A DNA stretch of 64,000 nucleotides from Centroberyx gerrardi (Eukaryota; Chordata; Actinopteri; Beryciformes; Berycidae): assembly GCF_048128805.1 (NCBI RefSeq), contig NC_136012.1, positions 7,572,121 through 7,636,120 of the forward strand, in the 5' to 3' direction. Position 1 is the first letter of the stretch, and every line of letters starts with the position of its first letter. Of the stretch, positions 47,802 to 59,815 are shown one piece after another. The translations under genes and the position numbers were made by a program. The notes under the pieces were generated by a model, which saw only the letters and a list, made by a program, of their open reading frames with translations, searched no databases and was not told the origin of the DNA.

Positions 47802-50621
47802 GACATCAACAGTCTAAACAAACAGATAGCCCAGCTGCAGGACTTGGTGAGGTCCCGCGGGGCTCCGGGTGGCCGACATATCCAAACCCACTCCAACACC
47901 ATTGTGGTCTCATTACAGGTACAGTTAATACGGTCTAGTACATATACATGCACTGCGTTTAACACAAGGCACATATGGTAATCTTTGTCTTCAATCCGTC
48001 TTAATTGTTGTTAAAACCTAAATAAGACCAAAATAAGACCAGACTAACAGTTTTGCTTAATAACATTCTTTATTGTTAACGTATTGATATCAATATTCTC
48101 TTGACTCGCAACAGGGTCATGGAAGAAGCCAAATAACACATTTTCTTGTTACATAAGTCCCAAGTGAAGGTTCTTTTAAGCCGAAACAAGACCATGTACA
48201 TACAGTCGTTTGTCTAAGAAAACATTCAACATTTTAACAGAATACTAACAAATACTGGTCATGGAAATTGTGCTATATGTCATTTGAAATTTTTGGAATT
48301 TAATTAGGAAAGGTGTATAGAAACCCTGATTACACAACAATGCACTGCAACAAGTGTATACAATTGAATTAAGTTGAATTTGGTTTCACTTGGCTGTATC
48401 TTTTGTTCTTCACAGTCCAAACTGGCTTCAATGTCCAATGACTTCAAGTCAGTCCTGGAAGTCAGAACAGAGGTAAGATGTGTTTGTTTTACCGCCATTA
48501 TTCATTCCTACCTGCTGAAGACAGAACATGGAAGAACAGGATTTTGGATTGGGAAGAGGTTGATTGACAGTCGTGTTTACCGCCGTTTGTGTGTGTGCCT
48601 GTAGAACCTGAAGCAGCAGCGCAGCAGGAGAGAGCAGTTCTCCCAGCCTCCGGTCTCCTCCTCTCCTCTCATGGCCAACAACTTCAGTAAGTCCATTCAC
48701 ACCCAGCTTCCCGCTTGTAGCCGCTCACTATGATTTTCACAAGGCTCTCGCAGTAATATCATCTGCATTGTGGTACCAGCAGGTAAACGCAGCATGCTGT
48801 TGTAGCTTCCTAAGGGCGTGTTCACACTATTCTGCTTTTTTTTTTTTGTAGGAAAAGCACTACCTCAGCTGCATTTTGTCCTGATTAAGCAAAGCGGGTT
48901 GTGCAGCGCGTACTTAGATTCTGTAATGACTAGATGCTGTAGTTGACATTATTGGCAAGCAATACTTATGTACAACTCTGACAAACTTACCAGAAACCCC
49001 TACAACACAGACAATGTGCTTCCATCAGAGTCACAACTAATACCAACTTTTCCACTGCTACTTTCTGTTTTCATTCTGGTTGTTGTAGTAAACTATCAAC
49101 CGCCACATAGCATGAAACCCCACCTCTTCTGCATGTACGCTCCTCTGAAAGGTTGAACGTTTCTCAGCTTTAGGAAGAGCTCCACCAAAAGAAGCCAGGC
49201 ACAGTGCTTTTTCCAAAACGTTCTCTGCTCCCCATCTTCTTTAATATGCAAATGGCGCTGGCAGTTTGAAAAAGTGTAATAGTGTGAACACACCCATACT
49301 GGTTCTTTGTTTTGGCTTTATGAGGCAATATTCGACAACTCTGGCTCCCGCTCAAATGAGATTTTTGCTAGACGCACGCAAACAGGAACGCTAATTACCA
49401 GAGACCGTAACTGTAACTTTATGAGCACAGGGAGCTGATACGCTTCCTATGCAGGCCTATACTTTTCAAATGATCAGCTGTTGCCATAAATAGGGACTGC
49501 TCGAAATCCATGTGATTGATTCTTACTGTATTTGGTCATCTATAATGCAAAAATTACAAAATATTTTAGGGAGCCGCAAAAAAGGGGCCCAGGAGCCGCA
49601 TGCAGCTCGCGAGCCGCGCAATGAGTACCAGGGCTATACAACCTCAAATTTGAAAGGTATTTCCCTGGAATGTTTGACTCTCCCAGCGGGTATAACTAGC
49701 TACTGTGTGTGCCCGCTGTTCTTTCTGCTTTTCCCCTCTACCATTGAGGATTTCTACCTGATCTCGTTGCACATGTGTGTTTTGTTTGTTTGTTCTCCCC
49801 CTCCAGAGAGCTCGGTCTTGATGCAGGACGAGTCCAGGAGTATGGGGGACGTGGCCATCGACATGGACTCCCAAGCCAACCCCTTGCAGCTCCAGCTTAT
49901 TGACGAGCAGGTAGACTGTTTGCTTATGTCTGTCTAAGTGAGATGGGGGGGGGGGATTATTCATCCTTTGGAAATGGTGACCAGACGTGAAACAAGTAAA
50001 CTGCACATTATCGTGCCGTGACATAACCCTTTTTTAAATCTTCCTGGCCGTGCCGTTACAGGACTCGTACATCCAGAGCCGTGCAGACACCATGCAGAAC
50101 ATCGAGAGCACCATCGTGGAACTGGGCTCTATATTCCAGCAGCTGGCACACATGGTCAAGGAGCAAGAGGAGACCATCCAAAGGTGAGATGGAGAAGGAG
50201 ATGGAGGGAGGGTCAAGGAAAGAGAGATCACCCAGAGGCTGAGGGAATGATGGGATCACTAGTGTTTGAAGGGAGGAATATTTTATCATGTGGAGTTTCA
50301 TGCAGAATTTGGGGGTCGGGGTTAATTCACATGAAATTCCACTTCCATTTGAGAGTAAATTCCCCTGCTGAACTGATTAATTTGAAAGAAAATTGATGAG
50401 ATGTAATAGATAAATTGGTCCCACTTCATTGAACGCACTGCTTGCTGTGTCCCTCCCGCAGGATCGATGCCAACGTGGAGGACACCCAGCTGAACGTGGA
50501 GGCGGCCCACACAGAGATCCTCAAATACTTCCAGTCGGTCTCCTCCAACCGCTGGCTGATGATCAAGATCTTCCTCGTCCTCATCATCTTCTTCATCGTC
50601 TTCGTCGTCTTCTTCGCCTAA
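46524..50621 (+). CDS. stx5: Syntaxin-5, Golgi Qa-SNARE
   Basis: Syntaxin-5 drives ER-to-Golgi and intra-Golgi vesicle fusion. Ten coding exons join in phase: 46524-46586, 47102-47172, 47416-47471, 47568-47638, 47802-47918, 48416-48472, 48605-48686, 49807-49910, 50062-50183 and 50462-50621, giving 300 residues. The start MTCRDRTLEFQSACKSLQ is the short Golgi form and carries the N-terminal peptide known to bind the SM protein SCFD1/Sly1. The Habc region includes MAKRIGKDLSNTFAKLEKLT and IEELTYIIKQDINSLNKQIA. The SNARE motif spans about residues 208-270, with the central glutamine layer in IFQQLAHMVKEQEETIQRID. The C-terminal anchor is residues 279-300. I found no clear in-frame upstream ATG for the long ER-retained isoform known in mammals. 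AATAAA at 51996-52001 is the likely polyadenylation signal. Confidence 0.96.
47763..47798. repeat. (TG)18 directly before the stx5 acceptor at 47802
   Basis: The intron ends in the TG run followed by CAG, and the exon begins with GACATCAACAG. The usual pyrimidine tract is absent. Confidence 0.9.
48814..49295. mobile_element. MITE-like DNA transposon in an stx5 intron, 482 bp
   Basis: GGGCGTGTTCACACTATT at 48814-48831 is matched by its inverse at 49278-49295 with one mismatch. The similarity continues inward as a T-rich stretch on both sides. The flanking triplets are TAA on the left and ATA on the right, so a clean duplication is not evident. There is no transposase ORF. Confidence 0.8.
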
Positions 50622-53513
50622 AGCAAAGAGGAGCGGCCGAGCAGAGGGGAAAAGCACATGGAACGAGGGGGGGGGAGTTTGAGCTGGACTAAAACGAAGC
50701 GTTGTCCAAACGACCGATTTGAAGGACAGGCTTCTCTGTCAAAGTGACGGTTTGTCGGAGGCTCGGGATCCACGCAGATGAATACATGTAGGGTTGTCTG
50801 TTATTCCCAAGCCATAGAAAGGGACTCTATTGATCTCAATTCGACAAAGCTGTTCTCTACTACTAGAGAATAATGTTGTCGAACTCTGTCCAAATGAAAA
50901 GGATAAAGTATCAAAAATCCCAACACTTCTCTGTAGTGTTCCTTTAGACCAATTAATCATAAACATTTAATCAAAAATGGCTATTATTTAATGGTTTGAT
51001 TCTGCAAACTAGTTTTTTTTTTTTTTTTTGGTTCTTTTGTTCCCCCTGCCCTTTCCTCATGTCATCCATTGGTTGTTGCAAAGAAGACGGAACAACAAAA
51101 CTGGAGTTTGTTCTTAAATCTCTTTTCTTAGTTCATCTTCAGTTACTCTTTTTATCGAAGAGCGGGACTGTACCTCCTGCTTATCAACGATTCCTCACCC
51201 GCCGTCATTCAATTATGACGTGAAATATTTTTTAATTCAGTTATCTTCTTTTTTGCTTTTCGAGGTTTATTTGCCAAATGGGTACTCTTACAGAACTGTG
51301 ACACAATGCGAAGACACTTTCTGTGGTCCAGCCCCGCCGCGTCATGAAGGTACGGGGCACCAGATGGCATTACAGTCAACTGAAGGGGGACTTTCCTGGT
51401 ATAACCCAGTCACGAACATCAGTGTGGTTTAGATCAGAATGATCTGTAAGAATGGTTTATGATAAGTTGTGTAACAACTCTGTTTGACATGAAGCTATTT
51501 GGCCTGCCGACTGTGATCGCTCCATGTGGAGCTGCCTGAGTCTGAGTCTGCATTTCAAATCCTTTCAGTTTCACACTCTGTAATCGTTTGAGCTTTCGCG
51601 GAAATGAGGCCAGTTGAATGGCTGCAAAGGTGTAAACCTCACCCATTCCATGCCGCAGGGAGGCTCAAGCAAATGATACGAGTATCTGGAAAGGATCCGG
51701 GTTTGACATCAGTGCTTATGAAGGGGTTATGCTGGTCCTGAAGGCCCACTAATGAAGTGACTTAATCAACCAGATTCCCTGGAAGTGTCTGGTTGGGTGT
51801 CACTGCTTTAGTTTCTTCCCCTCTCCTCTTTACCAATCTATCTAATGTACAGGATGTTATTTAAATGACCACAGCTTTTTAAGAAGGAAAACATTCTTCC
51901 TATTTTTTCCCTGTCCTTTTTTTAGCCAAATGCCTTGACTTCAGTGTATAAAGTGCAAATAGTGACGATGATGTATTGACAAGAAAGTGCATATTAATAA
52001 AAGAATAATAGGGTGCTGGCATTCATGGCTGGGATTTTCTTGGGATAAGAGGATTAGTCAGCAGTGATATAATTAGCCATGTTGGGCTATTTCTGCGAGG
52101 CTAGTCAACGCGCTTGCACTAATCTGGGCTGTGCTGCATTGTATTATTATCCATCATACCAACTACACAGACACATGGGATTTGTTCTTCCTTTTTTCTC
52201 CTCTTCATTTATCATGGTCCAGATTAAGAGCATTATCTGGGACCTCTGATTGGAGAACAATTTGCTTTTAAAGTCATAGCGAAGTGGCCAGGTCATGTGA
52301 TCAAATCCACGATCCTGTATCTTTCACTCCTTTTCTGTTTAGAAGTGTAAAGACTTGAAATGCATCACACCACTGAGCCAAAGTCCAAGAGTCACACTTA
52401 ACCTCAGATGTAACCACAACCCTTATCTATATTGTTACCAAAATTGATCAGTCAAACATCTTTGTGAAAAAAGCAATGTTTTAATCACATAGCAGTAATA
52501 AGAACATTGTATTTTTTCCCAAATCCATAATATTCACAATAAAAAAAAAAGAACATGACAGATGATTCTAGCTGTTTTCTGCTAGCAAGTGTATGCTTGT
52601 ATTGCTATGAGAGCATCCACTAAGTTTCTGGTGATCCGGAGCTAGACTGTGACTGCTGTGAGGTTTGAGTGGTAATGTGCTGAATATACAAGTGGCCTGA
52701 GCTGAACTTCCCCCATCTACTGAAGAAGACAGCTGTCCCATCTGTTGCATAACACATTTTTTTTTTTAAAGGGACAGTTCAGGTTTTTTGAGAAGTGTAT
52801 CTGATTTATCGTGAACAGTTAGTCTTTCCAGTCTTTTCAAACTGCGCTTGCGTCAGTGTTTTGGTTATTGAGATATCTAAGGCATGTGAGGATTTGTCAG
52901 CAATGCAACAGATGTCAACGAGGCTAAACTCATTACTGAAAAATCACATGCAGCTCATTCCAAACTACTTCAAAATATAATCTGCTAGAGAGAATGACAT
53001 GAATATGACTTGTAAGATAGAAGTTGTAGCCATTAGCTTCTGCTTCAGCTATCTCAAAACAAAAACACCATATTAAGTGTTTTCGTAACGGACTAAAACG
53101 ACCACCAGTTCATCGTCAATGGGTTTCTTGAAAGTGAACAAATCCTTCTAAGCCCCCTCTCTCTCTCTCTCTCTTGTGTCAGAGACTTTTCTTCCCTCTT
53201 CTGAAAGAGACCGAAAGGAGGAAGAGAGAACTCAAATATAGTCTATCCCTATGTTTTCTTCCCTCCCTCCTCAACTTTCCTTCTCTTTTCTCTCCTCCCT
53301 ATACTTACGCTGACCTCCTTTACTGTTGTTTTTGCTTTCCCTCCCTCCCTTACTCCCCTTGGTAACTCTTTCATTTCCACCCCCGCCACAACTCCCTCCT
53401 TCAACAGGCGCTCCTTGCCTCCCTCCTGCCCTCCCCTCCTCCTCATCTCATCCCTCCGCTCTCCCCCCTGCCTCCCTCATCCCTCCATCCCTCCCTCCAA
53501 CCCCCCGCCTCCC
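50622..53513. other. stx5 3' UTR and space before the convergent rd3 gene
   Basis: The stx5 3' UTR likely runs to about 52020. A possible MITE starts at 52768, and polypyrimidine-rich DNA fills 53150-53513 up to the rd3 stop codon. No further gene is seen. stx5 and rd3 are tail to tail. Confidence 0.6.
52768..53145. mobile_element. Possible MITE-like repeat
   Basis: TTTAAAGGGACAGTTCAGGT followed by TTTTTGAGAAGTG resembles the end of an abundant percomorph non-autonomous transposon. The right end is not clearly defined, so the boundaries are approximate. Confidence 0.4.
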
Positions 53514-55088
53514 TCATCGGTGGGCGCTCTGCTCCATGGGGGTGATCTCCGGCATGCTCCTGCTCCTCCCCCTCCTCGCCCGGGCCTTGATGGCCGCCTC
53601 CTCGTCCCCCTCTCCGTCATCGTCGTCGTCGTCATCGTCGGACCAATCCACCTGCTGCTGCAGGTTCCCCCGGGAGCCCCCTATGGCGCTGCCCTTGAAG
53701 AAGGGCCCGTTGCGTAACTTGGAGCGGAAGGTGACGAAGGAGAGGCTCTTGCTGCGCTGCTGCTTCTCGTAGACAGCGGTCTGCGGCGGCACCTCGTCGC
53801 CGCTGCTCAGCTCCTCCACGCAGTTGCGCAGCACCGAGCGGAACAGCCGCGGCACCTCGTGCACCTCGGGCTCCACCTGCGTCACCAGCTTCCTGAACCT
53901 GCAGCGGGACGGATCACTTTGTTACAAGAACAGCTTAAAACAAGGTCACACAAGCAAAGAAGAGGACAGAGGCAGATGCCCTGGTTAGAGTAAAGGGTGA
54001 TGGGAAGGGGGGTGAGGTAAAACCAGCAAACCAATATAGTGGAACAAGAGTGGAAAAAGAAGCACCATTACATAAAAGCAAGTCTATAGAAGCTAAAAGT
54101 CAACCATGAGTTACTGCTGCTACTGGAGAGCCACAGTGATGACCCTTGACATTTGGGATGGATAGGAACTGGATGGATGGAAACAACTTGTGAGCAGGGT
54201 CCAACAGGTCTATGGGAACTGATCTAGGATCCCTGGTCAGGTTACATGGGTATATCAACCTAACCATAACTTAGGATGCAAGCTGGACTTAGTTCAGCAT
54301 TCTTATTCTGAGATGCTTTATGCATGCGGCCTTGAAAGCTAAGGGTGTTACACAAGGGATTAGAACCGAGGGGCTAGAGCCTAGACGGCCTGGCCTCTCT
54401 CTCTCTGTATCTCTCTCTCTCTCTCTCTCTCTCTCAATCTCTTCTTGCCTGTCTCTCACGCACTCTCTGTCTATCTTTTCCTGTCTGTCTCTTATACTTG
54501 TACTCTGTCTTTGTCAATTCAATTCAATTCAATTCAATTCAATTCAATTCAAGGTGCTTTATTGGCATGACAGTTCACAAACAAACAATATTGCCAAAGC
54601 ATGTAACAAGAGATTAATCATCAATTAACCAACATTTCAGAAAAATAATTCCATCCTTTGTCTCTCTCTCTATTTGTCTCGTTCATCCTGTCTCTGTCTG
54701 TCACTGTCTCTCTTTCTGCCAGTCTGTCTGTCTCTCTACCTGTCTCTCTCTCTGTCTCTGTTTCCCTGTCTCCCTCTCACCTGACGATGACAGGGCCACA
54801 CTGTGGAGGAGGGATCTTGGCACAGAGGTCCTGCAGCTCCAGCAGGTCGTTGGGCGTCAGCTCGTAGGGCGGCGGGTTGGGGTTGTTGGCCAGCCAGCTG
54901 TAGTCGGCGGTGGAGGAGGAGCTGCGGCGCCGGCGCCGGCCCTCCGTCGCTCTCTCCAGGCGGACGCGCTCGGTGCGCTTCACCATGGCCCCCAGCTCCA
55001 GCATCAGAGTGTTGGTGACCAGCTCTGCGGTGGAACGCTGGCCGGGGACTTTGGGCTCCAGGGAGAACACGGCCGACCAGGGAAACAT
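53514..55088 (-). CDS. rd3: RD3, photoreceptor guanylate cyclase regulator
   Basis: RD3 binds retinal guanylate cyclase in photoreceptors, keeps it inactive and helps its transport. Two coding exons join in phase on the minus strand: 54781-55088 and 53514-53898, giving 230 residues (human about 195). The start codon follows the splice acceptor directly (CAG/ATG), as it does at the start of a coding exon behind an untranslated exon. Family blocks are AELVTNTLMLELGAMVKRTER (residues about 20-40; human AEMVLETLMMELTGQ), DYSWLANNPNPPPYELTPND, LQDLCAKIPPPQCGPVIVRF, EPEVHEVPRLFRSVL, and the tail RSRSMPEI, which matches human RSWSMPEF. The fish protein has an extra polybasic Arg/Ser run after residue 50 and an acidic run of eight Asp at about residues 187-194. 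The tail matches RD3 and not RD3L. Confidence 0.92.
54371..54440. repeat. CT-rich simple repeat in the rd3 intron
   Basis: Several CT and CTGT runs fill much of the rd3 intron from 54390 to 54780. Confidence 0.8.
54515..54610 (+). mobile_element. LINE-like 3' tail with (TTCAA)n repeat in the rd3 intron
   Basis: Eight or so TTCAA units are followed by GGTGCTTTATTGGCATGACA and ATATTGCCAAAGC. This combination recurs in fish genomes and looks like the 3' end of a non-LTR retrotransposon read from its tail. Only the tail is present, and the family cannot be fixed without a repeat library. Confidence 0.45.
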
Positions 55089-57933
55089 CTGGGAATAAAG
55101 GACAGAAGAGGTGGAGGAGTAAAAAGAGCGAATACAGGTTTAAGAAAATAGATTTGTTTTTAGGTTGAAGAAGAAAGGCAAGAGAATATCCGTGCCTTGG
55201 GCATCAACTGAGTGGCCTAAGTGAGTCCAAATTTGACCTTGTAGTTTTTAGCATTATACTGAGGAGCAAAGATTGAGTAATAGTCCACAGAAATGTATTT
55301 GGAAGCCATAAACATCACATCAGAGGAGCATTCAAGTCCAATGTTCCCTCTAAGCTCAGTGTGTCTGTGCAAGATAGTTTAGTGACCAACGCCACATTGA
55401 CCAATAATAATAACATCTTGTCAGTCATCCATCTCCACTTGTCCCCATACATTTAGTCTATATAAGCAGGTTTTGGTGCAAATGATATTAGATTCAGGGA
55501 CCTTTCTATAGCTTAGGGTGTGGCAAATTGAAGCCTCTAATTAATTCATACTGAATCCATAATATAATATCTGAAATATAGACTGTATGCCAGATACAAC
55601 TTTTTCAGTATGTACTATAGGTATAAAGAGCCTCAGAACAAGTTTAACAGCAAAACCTGAATGGCAAGCAGTCACTCTCATATAAATAAATCATCCTATA
55701 TCGCTGATCAATACAAACCGTGTTTCCATAGACACTGATATAGGCTTTTATTGTCTTACAGTAAATGCTATATAATATTCAATCAGGCAGAAGTTTATTA
55801 TCTTACCTTCATGGAACTGGGTTTCTAATGCTGTAGGGTAATCTTGTCTGATACAAATCCTCCTCCTGTTTGGTAAAAGCCTTTTGTTAGCAGCAAAATG
55901 AACAGTTGGCCACCATGGGCTTGTAATATACAAGAAATAAAACTCCTTTCCCTCGGACTGAATGCACACAACTACCTGACCACCTTGCTACCTTTGATGG
56001 TCCGTGGCAGACAGTGCGTGTACTTTTGCAAGGAGCGTGTGGTATGTGTGTGTGAGTTTGGGATTGAGAATAAATGTAATCCTGTATTAATAACGAGTGA
56101 GTGACGGGATAAGCTTACCTCATGACATGAGCCTACACCTGGGTGAGGCGCGTGTCTGTCTGTGTGTGTGTGTGTGTGTGTCTTTGTGGGTTGGAGTGTG
56201 CATTTGCAGCTACAGTTGTCACGCAGCCGTCCCTCTCACCGCAGGGGGGGTGGCAATGTGATTATCAAACATCTCCCGTGGAACAGGACAGATATAAAGT
56301 GTAAGAAAAGCAGCCAGCGCAGAGGGAAGGTGGGGGGTTGCATGATAGTGTGGGAACCTAATCATTGTTGTGCTGTTTATAGAGTGTTTCTCTCTCCTGA
56401 CTTCCCTGCCTGTCTGCACTGTACTGTCTGAAAAGCTAGTGCAGTACGTGAGTATATTTAAGGATTAATAACAGTTTGCATTAGAATGAAAAAAAAAAGT
56501 GTAATTTGGATGACAAAGCTCAAACAAACATGAGCCCAAAAAGCCCAGTGTCCAACTCCAGTGTCACTGGAGCAGCACCAGGTTCAGGTCCACTGATGAG
56601 ACTGATATTAGCTGTGTTAGTCATGGTCACCAAATATTCACAAATATTGATTCAGCTGTTTCAGATGATAAAAATAACATGCGAGTCCTGCTTTAGCATG
56701 GATTTTTACTGTAAGGGAATTTGGGTCACTTGCGCAATAGAGGCAATAATAGGATTTTAAGGAATAGTCTTACTTATGTGTCTTATGTTTCAATTCAATT
56801 TCATTTCATTTCATTTAAATTATTTGTTTTATGTTATTGTTTTTATTTTAACTAATTTTAATTAATAGTAAAATCCAGAGAGAGGGTTCAGCCCATACAT
56901 TCTACTCAACCACAGTCTCATACAGTTGTGTTGGACACTGTGTAGCACTGAGTACTCTAGAGCAGTTGGGGGCCGATGCCTTGCTCAAAGGCACTTCCAC
57001 AGTAGCTGACGGGGGAGGAGAGACATTTTCCTAGACAATCACAAAATGTGCTCCTCTAACCTTTAGGCTCCCACCATAACTGTCCAGATAAATAACAGAT
57101 CTCCTAGTTTGCAGACAATAATCCGTTACCATGTGACTAAGGACACAGATCGGCTAAAGACCTGTAATTATCAGACTGTTATGACCAAGCATTGGACCCA
57201 CATTACATAAGTGTGTTAACAGTCCGCCCACTAGCACATTGTATAGTATGTATGGTAGCTGTACTTCTTTCTGTACCACTCAGCACTGAGCCACCAAATC
57301 CCAGATTACATTCAAATCCACAGCCTTCCTGGAATAATGAGCCATCTGACTCTAATTACAGCTGCCTACAGTGGGTGCTATATCATTACCACTGTTGCTA
57401 AAGGGGAAAGGTTGTTTCTTACTGTATGTGATCAAGCAGTGCCTCTGGTGAAAAAACACACCCACCCAACTAGAAACATAATTTGATGGGTAGAATCAAA
57501 GACGAAAAATGGCCAGCGCTCAAGAAACAATATTCAGACTCATTTCAGAGATTTCTAGTTTGAATTCTTTAACATAAACGTTTTGGTGCTCAGAACAAGA
57601 CTGAAGATCTTTTCTGAATCATAAGGGTCCTAATGCAATTTTTGGCACACATCCAATCAAGAAAGCAGCACTTGCGTCATTAAAATCTCCATTTTTAAAA
57701 TTGAGTTGCTCTGATTGCTCCCACTCCCCATCTGCTCCCATTCCCCATTGTGTATTTTGGCAGAAGAAGACTGTAGGAAAAACAGGCAAAGCAGTTATAA
57801 AAGTTGATATAATTTCACAGGTCTTGTTTTGCGGTGTATGTATCTTCAGTGATAAGCAAGGTAAACCCCCCCCCCCACTGGACAGCTGGACTGTCTGCTT
57901 CCTTTCTATGCGTATCCCAATAGATCTAGTATG

Positions 57934-57968
<35 letters not shown>

Positions 57969-58001
57969 TGTGTGTCTGTGTGTCTGTGTGTCTAGACTAA
58001 C
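55089..58001. other. Region upstream of rd3 coding sequence
   Basis: This region probably contains the rd3 upstream intron and promoter. I see GT-rich simple repeats at 56160-56180 and 57935-57967 and AT-rich unique sequence. There is no exon that I can defend below the one at 58002. Confidence 0.5.
57935..57990. repeat. (GT)n with (GTCT) variants
   Basis: A GT run passing into GTGTGTCT units, immediately downstream (minus-strand sense) of the orphan exon's donor. Confidence 0.85.
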
Positions 58002-58164
58002 CTCTAACTCCAGAAGTGTGTCTCTCTTGCTGCTGAAGTCCCAAATCTCCTCCTTCCTGTGCATCATCTGTAGTCTCTCTCTCTGCAGCTGGGAAGCAGA
58101 CTCCTGCAGCATCAGCTGGTGGATTACCATGGGGAATCTGGTCAACATGATGCTGGCTGCCAGT
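58002..58164 (-). other. Unassigned coding-like exon upstream of rd3
   Basis: On the minus strand a good acceptor (CTCCTTCAG) at 58165 and a donor (GTTAGT) at 58001 frame 163 nt that are fully open for 54 codons: LAASIMLTRFPMVIHQLMLQ, ESASQLQRERLQMMHRKEEI, WDFSSKRDTLLELE. The composition is protein-like, amphipathic and helical. I do not recognise the family. The donor is in phase 0, so it could join rd3 exon 54781-55088 without a frameshift, but that would put extra residues before the conserved RD3 start. It may be an untranslated rd3 exon that is open by chance, an alternative N terminus, or part of a different gene. Confidence 0.45.
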
Positions 58165-58235
58165 CTGAAGGAGGTTAATGGAAGAAAAGTAGATAATACC
58201 TAGTTGTTCCACTATCATGAATGAGGCTGGGTGTG

Positions 58236-58300
58236 GCGTCTGGGTAGTTCAGTGGGCTAAGGCGCGCAACACGTAACCGTGACGTCCTGGGTTTGAATAC
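58236..58300 (+). mobile_element. tRNA-derived SINE head
   Basis: TAGTTCAGTGGGCTAAGG is an A-box-like stretch, and GGGTTTGAATAC is B-box-like, about 30 bp apart, as in tRNA-derived SINEs. The arms do not fold into a clean cloverleaf, so this is not a functional tRNA gene. Confidence 0.65.
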
Positions 58301-59023
58301 TAAACTACTACTACTTTAAACTATCCAAAATAAAGGCAAAATGCCCAAAAACATAATGAAAAAATAGTTGTGGCTCTGTTTGATCCATGCATGGGTTCAA
58401 AATCCAATCAAAACCTGTTTATGAAAGATGAAGAAGTGGCAAATGAGCACTACAATGTTTACAGGTATTTAAAACTTTCAATTGTCTGTGCAGGTACACA
58501 TATGTCAATGCAACATATTATTACATTTATGAACAAATCTCTGCTATGTCTGTGTGAGTTTTGCCAGTGAATTTGTAACCTGTAAGTGGAAAACAAGTTA
58601 TTGTTGGAAAGAGGGGAAGGCAGACACCATATAAGGACGATTCTCCATTAATGCCAATGCAAAAATTAGTTTTCTGTCTCTTCCTACTGAAACTGTCAGA
58701 TTCTGGTAATAAATAGAACATTTTTGTCTTGTCCCCTGTCACATATTTTGTTATTTCTGTAAAAAACAACTATGCCGCAAATATATGACATAAGTCCTGG
58801 CCTGTTAGCATTTTGCAACCATGAGTCAAGTCAGAATCAAGTTATCTGACAGCAGAGACAGAGCAGCATGTCCATGACAATACTTGTATTGCATTATACA
58901 TTTCACTGAAACTCAAACAAATGATGTCAGGCTGAGTTTGAGATGGCAGAAAGTGCTAAGAGGATCCAACTGCAGCACCTCAGACCTCCGTCCTGGGCCC
59001 CTGGGTTAGCCAAGGACAGGATG

Positions 59024-59047
59024 AGGGTTAGGTTAGGGTTAGAGTTA
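59024..59047 (+). repeat. Short telomere-like repeat
   Basis: GAGGGTTAGGTTAGGGTTAG is an imperfect run of about four TTAGGG-like units. It is too short to argue for a chromosome fusion site. Confidence 0.7.
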
Positions 59048-59782
59048 TGGGTCTGGGAACCCTACCACTGCGCATGCTCAAACCCTCCTGCCTTCTTCCC
59101 ATTGGCTCGCAGAACTGGGGGTCTCATGAGGGTCCTGCAGTTGAACCATGGATGTATTAAACTCGAGCTGGCCTCTCCTCCTGCCGGTCCCCTCGCTTCC
59201 GGGTTGGAGCGCCTCTCCGTATCGTCGCTAGAGGTCATCAGAGGTTCAAGTCGCTGCGAGCCCTTTTCCCAACCATTGCCCTGCTACGTCACCAGCTCCC
59301 GCCCCGCCTCGTGCCACAACGACTCTTGTTGGCTTGTCAGGCTGCACGAGACTCGCGGCATCTTGTTGCAGATATGAAAACTGTCAGATAGACGTTAGCC
59401 GTGGCTTCATCATAAGTAATTATCCGCTCGTCACATAGCAAAAAGGCCAGAGGCTGTAATTTCGCCACCTGTTTAATAACAATACCACAGCCCGCCACTT
59501 CACGATGTAAGCTGTCTGGGAGCCCTGCCGCCTTTTTAACCAGCTGTAAAGTGAGTGGTAAGTACTGTGGGTTAGCATCTAGCATGGCAGCTAACGTTAG
59601 GTTTGTGTCACTCTCCCACTGACTGCTGACTGACTAAACACCAACAAGCGATAGAAACGTCTGTCTTTCATTCAGAGTGAGAAAGTGATCTCGTTACCGA
59701 CTCGCTGACACTGTAATTTAAGTTAACGCCTGACGTTAAACTGATACTTAACTGTCCTATTTCTTTATTTTGAAGTTGTCAC

Positions 59783-59815
59783 TTCACTTGTTCACTTGTT
59801 CACTTGTTCACTTAC
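59783..59815. repeat. (TTCACTTG)n tandem repeat
   Basis: About four copies of the 8-mer TTCACTTG upstream of cenpf. Confidence 0.85.

Noticed and set aside
53174-53772. Pro/Ser/Leu-rich plus-strand frames
   Set aside because: They are the antisense of rd3 exon 53514-53898 and of the pyrimidine-rich DNA after its stop codon.
58236-58300. Second tRNA gene
   Set aside because: A- and B-box-like stretches are present, but no cloverleaf with a proper acceptor stem forms. It is better explained as a SINE head.
59024-59047. Interstitial telomere marking a chromosome fusion
   Set aside because: Only about four imperfect units are present, which is too little to support a fusion.
59337-59585. 82-codon minus-strand frame starting MLDANPQYLPLTL
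   Set aside because: It lies across the likely cenpf promoter and first exon, shows no partner exons, and matches no family I know. I treat it as a chance ORF, although an expression check would be cheap.
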